Of a DNA stretch of 25,279 nt, positions 20,941 through 25,279 are shown piece after piece. A program made the position numbers and the translations under genes. Under the pieces are notes generated by a model, which ran no database searches, had not been told where the DNA came from, and saw only the letters and a list, made by a program, of their open reading frames with translations. The stretch spans positions 1 through 25,279 of the forward strand of contig JAMCRS010000450.1 in NCBI GenBank assembly GCA_023380675.1, read 5' to 3'. This DNA comes from Chloroflexota bacterium. GTDB taxonomy: Bacteria > Chloroflexota > Anaerolineae > UBA4142. How positions within the stretch are numbered: the stretch's first letter is position 1; each line of letters opens with the position of its first letter.

Positions 20941-22062
20941 ATGGCACAAGCAGCCAGTTCGACTACGTTGACCGCCTTGGACGCGGCCGCGCCTGCCAGC
21001 GTACTGCGTTCGTTTCATCCCGGTTGGTTTGGTGCGGTGATGGGCACCGCGATCGTCGGGGTCGGCGCGTTCATGAACCCGGGAAATGTCGGTGCACTGC
21101 AGGCGCCACTGCGTGTCGTTGGCATCGCGTTTGCAGTCCTCGCCTACGCACTCTTTATCGCGCTCGGGATTCCGTACGTCTGGCGCTGGGTACGTCATCC
21201 CGACGCGGCGTGGAAAGATTTGCAGCATCCGATCCTCGGCGGACTGTATGGCACGTTTCCCGGCGGCCTGATCGTGCTGGCGGTAACGACCGCAACCATC
21301 GGCCCCGCGCTGTTGCCTGCCGATGTCGTGTTTTCCGTCGTCGCCGTTCTGGCGTCGATCGGCACCGTCGTCGCCTTTGCGATCAGCGTCGTCTTTGCGT
21401 ACATCCTGTTCGTCACGCCCCGAGTGAACGAGGAGAGCGTGAACGGGGCTTGGTTCATCCCGCCGGTCGTCAACATCATCATTCCGATGGGGCTTTTGCC
21501 ACTCTTGCCGCGCGCCGACGCGGAAATGGCGCGGCTCTTGCTCGTCACGAGCTACGCCGCGTGGGGGATTGGCTTTTTTCTCTTCCTGATGGTCGCGTCG
21601 CTGTTGTACGATCGATTGGTCTATCATCCGCTGCCGGCGGCGCCGCACGCGCCGTCGCTGTGGATCGGCTTGGGTCCGATCGGCGTGGGCAGTCTCGCGC
21701 TGTTGCGGATGGCGCAGGCAGGCGCGGCGCAGTGGGGCGAGTTGAGCCCGGCCGTGAACGCCTTGTCGTCCATCGGCGCGCTGGCGCTGTGGGGCTTTGG
21801 CATCTGGTGGCTCGCCGCGGCGATCTTGCTGCTCCGAAAATATCTTCGCACCAGCGGTTTGCCCTTTGGCATCGGTTGGTGGGCATTCACGTTCCCGCTC
21901 GGCGCGTACACCGTCGGCACGTTGACGCTGGCGCGCGCGTGGAAGGTCGGCGCGATCGAAGCGTTCGGCGCCGCGTTATTCGTTCTGCTCGTGGGATTCT
22001 GGCTCGTCGTCACGGTTCGAACGCTGGCGGGGATGCGGAGCGGCGAGGCATGGAAACGGTAA
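20941..22062 (+). CDS. TehA/SLAC1-type (TDT family) anion transporter
   Basis: The 373-residue membrane protein has about ten helices. The start RSFHPGWFGAVMGTAIVG is the family signature (W-F-G-x-V-M-G-T). Later it shows TPRVNEESVNGAWFIPPVVN, GLGPIGVGSLALLR and GWWAFTFPLGAYT. TDT members include TehA, the dicarboxylate carrier Mae1 and the sulfite pump Ssu1. In an island with TauE and ChrA, sulfite or a similar oxyanion seems likeliest, but substrate assignment is inference. GGGAGAAG precedes the ATG. The 112 bp upstream, after osmC, may hold a promoter, but no clear boxes are seen. Confidence 0.87.
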   Translation: MAQAASSTTLTALDAAAPASVLRSFHPGWFGAVMGTAIVGVGAFMNPGNVGALQAPLRVVGIAFAVLAYALFIALGIPYVWRWVRHPDAAWKDLQHPILGGLYGTFPGGLIVLAVTTATIGPALLPADVVFSVVAVLASIGTVVAFAISVVFAYILFVTPRVNEESVNGAWFIPPVVNIIIPMGLLPLLPRADAEMARLLLVTSYAAWGIGFFLFLMVASLLYDRLVYHPLPAAPHAPSLWIGLGPIGVGSLALLRMAQAGAAQWGELSPAVNALSSIGALALWGFGIWWLAAAILLLRKYLRTSGLPFGIGWWAFTFPLGAYTVGTLTLARAWKVGAIEAFGAALFVLLVGFWLVVTVRTLAGMRSGEAWKR

Positions 22063-22089
22063 TGCAAAATCGTCTGATCGTCTTGCGCG

Positions 22090-22208
22090 GTGCGCATTGT
22101 CGACGCGCAGAACTGGCTTTCGCTCAACCAATTCGCCGAGCGCATCGCGCAGGTTAAATCACGCCGGGTCCGTTTCTCATCGCCGCCGCGTTCGTCGGCT
22201 ACAAATGG
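22090..22208 (+). pseudogene. chrA fragment
   Basis: The frame from about 22090 gives RIVDAQNWLSLNQFAERIAQ. After a one-base shift and a TAA at 22155-22157, the next frame gives ITPGPFLIAAAFVGYK. Together they match the second-domain core of the ChrA at 17780-19012 (VVDARHWLTLNQFADGIALGQ, then ITPGPFLITAAFIGYK). About 40 codons remain. They differ in sequence from the intact copy, so this is not a very recent duplicate. The frame continues directly into the osmC fragment. Confidence 0.8.
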
Positions 22209-22484
22209 GCGGCATCTTTTGGCGCGTGCATCCTTTCCAACGTAACCAAAAGCGCGGCTGAAATGGGCCTGCAAATCGACGATGCCGGCATCGAGTTCAG
22301 CGCTTTGAAACGCATGCGACCTTTGGGCTACGAGGATTTGCAATACACCCTGACCATTCAAAGCCCCGAGTCAAGGGAAGAATTACAGGCGTTGTATGAG
22401 CGCGCCGTTACGGATGGCACTGCCACCAACGCCCTGCTGGAAGGTCTCAAGCCGCAAGGTAAATTGACTATCCGTCCAAAGTAA
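22209..22484 (+). pseudogene. osmC C-terminal fragment fused in frame to the chrA fragment
   Basis: Directly after the chrA-like GYK comes ASFGACILSNVTKSAAEMGL, which is the OsmC active-cysteine helix. It continues with LQYTLTIQSPESREELQALYERA and TDGTATNALLEGLKPQG. It corresponds to residues after LASLGACLLTNVN of the osmC at 20376-20828, including the WGTVTNTLIGGI-like segment. The N-terminal sheet of OsmC is absent. A downstream ATG at 22263 could still give a 73-residue piece, but this would lack the cysteine and is unlikely to be functional. Confidence 0.8.
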
Positions 22485-22493
22485 ACATCGGTC

Positions 22494-22802
22494 TCCAACT
22501 CGCCGCTCTGTCACCCTTCGGTCACCGAATGGTGCAACAAATCCGGCTTTAATGCGTACTCGGCGCAGCGCGCGGAACGGTGCGGGTGGCTCGCCGCCTC
22601 CGTGGCCAAGCGAACGGCCGAGTTGCTGAACAGCCAGGCCGACAATACGTTCAAGCGCGTGCTCACGACGCCGGCGGACGTCACGACCTGCCTGGCGTGC
22701 CACGGTCAAAACGGCGCGGTGCAGAATGTTCATGTGAAGGAGGCGACCTCCTGCACCCTCTGCCACACGGACCTCTCCAAGCATCCCGTGCCGATCAAAT
22801 AG
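22494..22802 (+). pseudogene. Split-Soret cytochrome c C-terminal fragment
   Basis: The frame after the osmC fragment reads SNSPLCHPSVTEWCNKSGFN, then YSAQRAERCGWLAASVAKR, TAELLN and two haem-binding motifs, CLACH and CTLCH, ending at 22802. The pattern SPLCHxSVxxWC, (S/N)ERCGxLAxxVA and paired CxxCH is that of the split-Soret cytochrome / C_GCAxxG_C_C family. The N-terminal half with its Gly-Cys motif is missing, and no start codon with a ribosome site exists at the beginning. It could be expressed from the GTG at 22602, but it is best read as a 5'-truncated relic. Confidence 0.7.
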
Positions 22803-23081
22803 CAGAGCAAACTGGTACGGGGGGAGGAACATTCGGTAGTGTCCCTTGATCGGGTCCATAGACAAGTCGATTCTCTCAACGAAAGAGGAGGAGCTCGGGT
22901 GCAACTCTTGAATCCCTTCGTCTGCTGTTCACCATGGGAGTCGCGCGTCTCCGCAATTTGAAACCGATTCTCGGCGCGCGCCGCCGTCGTGATCGTCGGC
23001 GCGCGCATCAAGTCGGATATCCTCTGGAGGTTTGCGGGTGGCGCCGGGGCTCGGAGCATGCTGCCCGCGGCAGGACTTGAG
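22803..23081. other. Intergenic, no gene recognised
   Basis: No frame on either strand shows a family motif. A G+C-rich segment near 22970-23010 contains repeated GGCGCGCGC words and could fold into a hairpin. The segment at about 22830-22905 reads as neither coding nor repeat that I recognise. It may be further debris from the fragments to its left. Confidence 0.5.
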
Positions 23082-23303
23082 ATGGAACAACGTCTGAATG
23101 GTAAGCCGCACATTATCAAACGCAAGTGTCCGGCACAAGAGAATATTTGCAAGGCCATTTCGGCGTGCCCACGCGGAGCGATCAGTTACGTCGAAGACTC
23201 ACAGGAGCGGCTGGGCGGCCGGATTGTACTCGACTATGACCAGTGCGATGGCTGCGGCCGCTGTGTGACTGAGTGCTGTGGAAATGCCATCGAGATGCAC
23301 TAG
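23082..23303 (+). CDS. Small ferredoxin-like Fe-S protein
   Basis: The 73-residue protein begins MEQRLNGKPHIIKRKCPAQ. Its C-terminal half contains CDGCGRCVTECCGNAIEM, a 4Fe-4S motif C-x2-C-x2-C-x3-C with an additional adjacent cysteine. The first half has KCPAQENICKAISACPRGAI, a less regular cysteine set that resembles a second cluster site. AGGA precedes the ATG at 23082 by six bases. An in-frame ATG at 23058 is an alternative. It lies between gene fragments, so it may be the surviving member of a decayed cluster with the split-Soret cytochrome. Confidence 0.75.
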   Translation: MEQRLNGKPHIIKRKCPAQENICKAISACPRGAISYVEDSQERLGGRIVLDYDQCDGCGRCVTECCGNAIEMH

Positions 23304-23318
23304 TTCGATCGCGCGAAC

Positions 23319-23456
23319 ATGTTTCGGATGCCCAACGCCCGGCTCGTGCCGTCGGTCCGCGTGGCTGGCGCCGCGGCATTTTTCGCGGCCGGCCGTCCCG
23401 GTTTGACGCGGATTGCCGATTGGCTGACCCTTGCTCGTCCCGAGCCGCGCCGGTAA
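23319..23456 (+). other. Short open frame of unknown status
   Basis: A 45-codon frame from ATG 23319 reads MFRMPNARLVPSV, then a hydrophobic stretch AGAAAFFAAG and WLTLARPEPRR. No ribosome site and no recognised family. It may be the tail of another decayed membrane protein in this debris field, or chance. Confidence 0.2.
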
Positions 23457-23459
23457 CGT

Positions 23460-23513
23460 GAGCAATTGGAGAAACTCCACCAACTCTCGGTCGAATGGGG
23501 CACACTGTTCTAG
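23460..23513 (+). pseudogene. Very short osmC C-terminal remnant
   Basis: Seventeen codons and a TAG read EQLEKLHQLSVEWGTLF. This matches KLRELHDLCVKWGTV of the osmC at 20376-20828. A stop codon (23454-23456) precedes it. The match is short but lies beside other osmC debris, which supports its being a third remnant. Confidence 0.45.
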
Positions 23514-23588
23514 CGCGCTGATAGGTGGGGTTCGGCCGAACGGCACGGCAGTCGTCGAACCGGCAGCGCCGAGGCAGGAGAAGTGAGA

Positions 23589-24500
23589 ATGGGACGCCAA
23601 CATAGACTGGCTTTTGTCTTCAGCGGCGGCGGCGCGCGCGGCGCGCTGCAAGCCGGCGCGCTGCGCGCGCTGTTCGAGCGCGGCATCCAGCCCGATCTGC
23701 TCGTCGGTACTTCGGCGGGCGCGCTCAACGCCGCGTTCATCGGTCTGGACCCCACGCGCGAACAGGCGGCGCGGCTGGAAGAGGCGTGGCGCGCGGCCGC
23801 CCAGCATCATCTCTTTCCCGCCGATTGGGTCTCGGTGGTGACGCGGGCGCTTATGAACCGCGCCGGCGTCAAGCCCAATCCGCGCCTGCGTGAATTCTTT
23901 GTCGCGCAGATGCCTGATCCTGAGGTGCGCTTTCGGCAGATGCGCGTGCCGGTGTACCTCGTCGCCGCGGATTTGAATCACGCGCGGGCGGTGATCTACG
24001 GCGAACAGCCCGGCCAATCGGTCCTGGAGGGATTGCTGGCTTCCACCGCGCTTCCGCCGTGGGTGCATCCGCTGGAGGTCGGCGATCAATTTTTGATCGA
24101 TGGCGGCGCAGTGAGCAGTCTGCCCATCGAGGCCGCCCTGGCGCGCGGCGCCACCGAGATCATCGCCTTGGATTTGTCCGAGCCCGACGAGGTGGACACA
24201 GCGGCGCGCGGCTTTGGACCGTTCGCGAGCAAGCTGCTGAATACGGTAGCGCGCCGCCAAACCGAACTGGAGTTGCGCCTGGCGGCGGCGCATCACGTGC
24301 GGGTGCATCACCTCAAACTGCGCTTTGAGCCGCCGGTGATGTTTTGGGATTTCACTCGTGCGGACGAACTGATTGAGCAGGGCTATGCGCTGACACGGCG
24401 TTATCTGGACGAGGTGTGGCTACCGCGCTCGACGACATGGATGGCTCGTCTGCGCGACCGGCGGAACACGAAACGCCAATCACCTTCGGCTATGGTTTAG
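23589..24500 (+). CDS. Patatin-like phospholipase (RssA/NTE-type)
   Basis: The 303-residue protein shows every patatin catalytic element: the oxyanion loop GGGARG at 13-18, the nucleophile Ser42 in GTSAG, and the dyad Asp171 in IDGGAVSSLP. It should hydrolyse acyl esters of lipids at the cytoplasmic membrane. No signal peptide is seen. The ATG at 23589 lies eight bases after AGGAG; a GTG at 23583 is a less likely start. It ends nine bases before the sensor gene, so they probably form a unit separate from the metal island. The C-terminus is basic (RLRDRRNTKR). Confidence 0.92.
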   Translation: MGRQHRLAFVFSGGGARGALQAGALRALFERGIQPDLLVGTSAGALNAAFIGLDPTREQAARLEEAWRAAAQHHLFPADWVSVVTRALMNRAGVKPNPRLREFFVAQMPDPEVRFRQMRVPVYLVAADLNHARAVIYGEQPGQSVLEGLLASTALPPWVHPLEVGDQFLIDGGAVSSLPIEAALARGATEIIALDLSEPDEVDTAARGFGPFASKLLNTVARRQTELELRLAAAHHVRVHHLKLRFEPPVMFWDFTRADELIEQGYALTRRYLDEVWLPRSTTWMARLRDRRNTKRQSPSAMV

Positions 24501-24509
24501 GACGGGGTA

Positions 24510-25279
24510 ATGGACTCGGGACTATCACGCACCAACGCGCCGACGCATCTGGACGTCTATTTACTCTCGCTCCGATGGGCAGCTCTTCTGATCGCCGCGC
24601 TCCTGTCTTTCTTGGGCGGATTTGCCGGCGAGGCGTGGCTTCCTTTCCCGCTCGCGTGGGGATTGGTCACCGCTTTTAATGTGCTTCTTTCGGTGTACGC
24701 AGTGCGGCGGCGTCCGTTCGCCGCTCACCGTCCCGGCATGATCCTCGTCGCCGACGCGGCGCAGGCGGGGTTGGCAACCTTGCTGGTTGGCGGCTACCAC
24801 AGCGCGTTCTTTGCGCTGTTCCTGCTGCTCGCGGTCGAGTTCGCGGTGGCGTTTCCGGTGCGGCGCGCGGCGGTGTGGGTGTTCAGCGCAGGCGCGCTGC
24901 ACGTGGCAGCGGCGGCGCTCAATCAAGCCGGCGACTGGAGCGTGCTGGGCGCGTATATGACGGTCGGCAAATTGTTCATCCTGCTGCTCGTCGGTGCACT
25001 GGCGATCGCGTTCAGCGAACAGCTCCGTCGCGAAGAGGACGCGCACCAAGCCGCGCTCGCGCGCGTCACGCAGCTGACCGCGCTGAACGAATTGTTCTTT
25101 CAACTGAATCAGCCGCGCCGGGCTTTGGCGCAGACCTGGGCGGCGCTGCTCGACGGCGCGCGACGCTTGCTGCACGCGGACGCCGGCGTGGTGTTACTCT
25201 GCGACGCGACCCTGGGATGTTGGAAGCCGCGCGCGGGCTTTGGCGCGGACGGGGCGGCGACCGACATCCAAATCGCCGA
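24510..25279 (+). CDS. Membrane sensor protein, probable histidine kinase N-terminus (3' end missing)
   Basis: The frame from ATG 24510 is open to the right edge (256 codons). GGACGGGG is a plausible ribosome site. Residues about 15-175 hold five or six hydrophobic helices (for example WAALLIAALLSFLGGFAG and GKLFILLLVGALAIAF). A charged helix REEDAHQAALARVTQLTALNELFFQL follows, of coiled-coil character, and then the start of a GAF-like domain (LLDGARRLLHADAGVVLLCD). Membrane region plus linker plus GAF is the usual front of Chloroflexota sensor kinases or adenylate/diguanylate cyclases. The output domain is outside the window, so 'kinase' is a guess. Confidence 0.75.
   Translation, partial: MDSGLSRTNAPTHLDVYLLSLRWAALLIAALLSFLGGFAGEAWLPFPLAWGLVTAFNVLLSVYAVRRRPFAAHRPGMILVADAAQAGLATLLVGGYHSAFFALFLLLAVEFAVAFPVRRAAVWVFSAGALHVAAAALNQAGDWSVLGAYMTVGKLFILLLVGALAIAFSEQLRREEDAHQAALARVTQLTALNELFFQLNQPRRALAQTWAALLDGARRLLHADAGVVLLCDATLGCWKPRAGFGADGAATDIQIA

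Noticed and set aside
22263..22484. A functional small gene starting at the ATG at 22263
   Set aside because: The frame starts inside the OsmC fold after the active cysteine and is continuous with the upstream chrA fragment, so it is a remnant.

Overview
The window looks like chromosomal DNA of an uncultured member of the Chloroflexota, probably an Anaerolineae-type lineage. The main evidence is the partial gene at the left edge. It encodes a secreted protein with an NBR1/FW-type domain and long Thr-Pro-Ser-Ala-Asn octapeptide repeats, a style very common in that phylum. The G+C content is high, coding density is high, and almost every gene is on the + strand. No rRNA, tRNA, CRISPR array, complete insertion sequence or phage gene was found. 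The taxon call is an inference from protein style.

Layout. 1-1411 (-): partial surface protein, left-open. 1412-2068: long intergenic stretch with one dispersed palindromic repeat and a near-consensus promoter/operator. 2069-7561: two ArsR-type thiol metalloregulators, then a run of small thiol, zinc and Fe-S proteins (redoxin, GcvH-like lipoyl carrier, two DGC-domain proteins, an Fe-S protein, OsmC, a second redoxin) ending in the arsenite exporter Acr3. 7608-12898: an ArsP-type permease behind an ArsR-like operator, a CC-motif protein, a dicluster ferredoxin, a DUF6951-like protein, a broken NifX-like gene, an AhpD-like protein, a zinc-type CDF exporter, a LmbE-like deacetylase, a small membrane protein and an FmdB-type zinc ribbon. 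12902-15895: a BASS/Acr3-like transporter, a TauE/SafE exporter, a cysteine-rich mini-ORF and a second BASS/Acr3-like transporter. 15983-17718: a universal stress protein and two FmdE-like proteins. 17780-22062: chromate transporter ChrA, a monothiol redoxin, the Mrp/ApbC Fe-S carrier, an interrupted osmC and a TehA/SLAC1-type transporter. 22090-23513: a graveyard of fragments (chrA, osmC, split-Soret cytochrome c, another osmC) around a small ferredoxin. 23589 to the right edge: a patatin-like phospholipase and a partial membrane sensor protein, right-open.

Taken together this is a metal(loid) and reactive-sulfur resistance island. Eight predicted transporters (Acr3, ArsP, CDF, two BASS, TauE, ChrA, TDT) are interleaved with soluble thiol, lipoyl, zinc and Fe-S proteins. 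Acr3, ArsP and the ArsR proteins point to arsenic, including organoarsenicals. ChrA points to chromate, CDF to zinc or cadmium, and TauE/TDT to sulfite or related anions. The most unusual part is the block 3142-7561. There a GcvH-like protein without any glycine-cleavage partner is translationally coupled to two DGC proteins and an Fe-S protein upstream of acr3. A C-terminal domain of the second DGC protein recurs as a stand-alone protein next to arsP. I infer an undescribed thiol/lipoyl-dependent metalloid-handling pathway.

The window also shows active gene decay. A short palindromic element occurs twice, in opposite orientation, inside one NifX-like gene; one copy keeps the frame and the other breaks it. 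One osmC carries an in-frame stop within a frame-shifted patch. A chimaeric chrA'-osmC' remnant looks like what is left of a duplicated chrA-grx-mrp-osmC block after an internal deletion.
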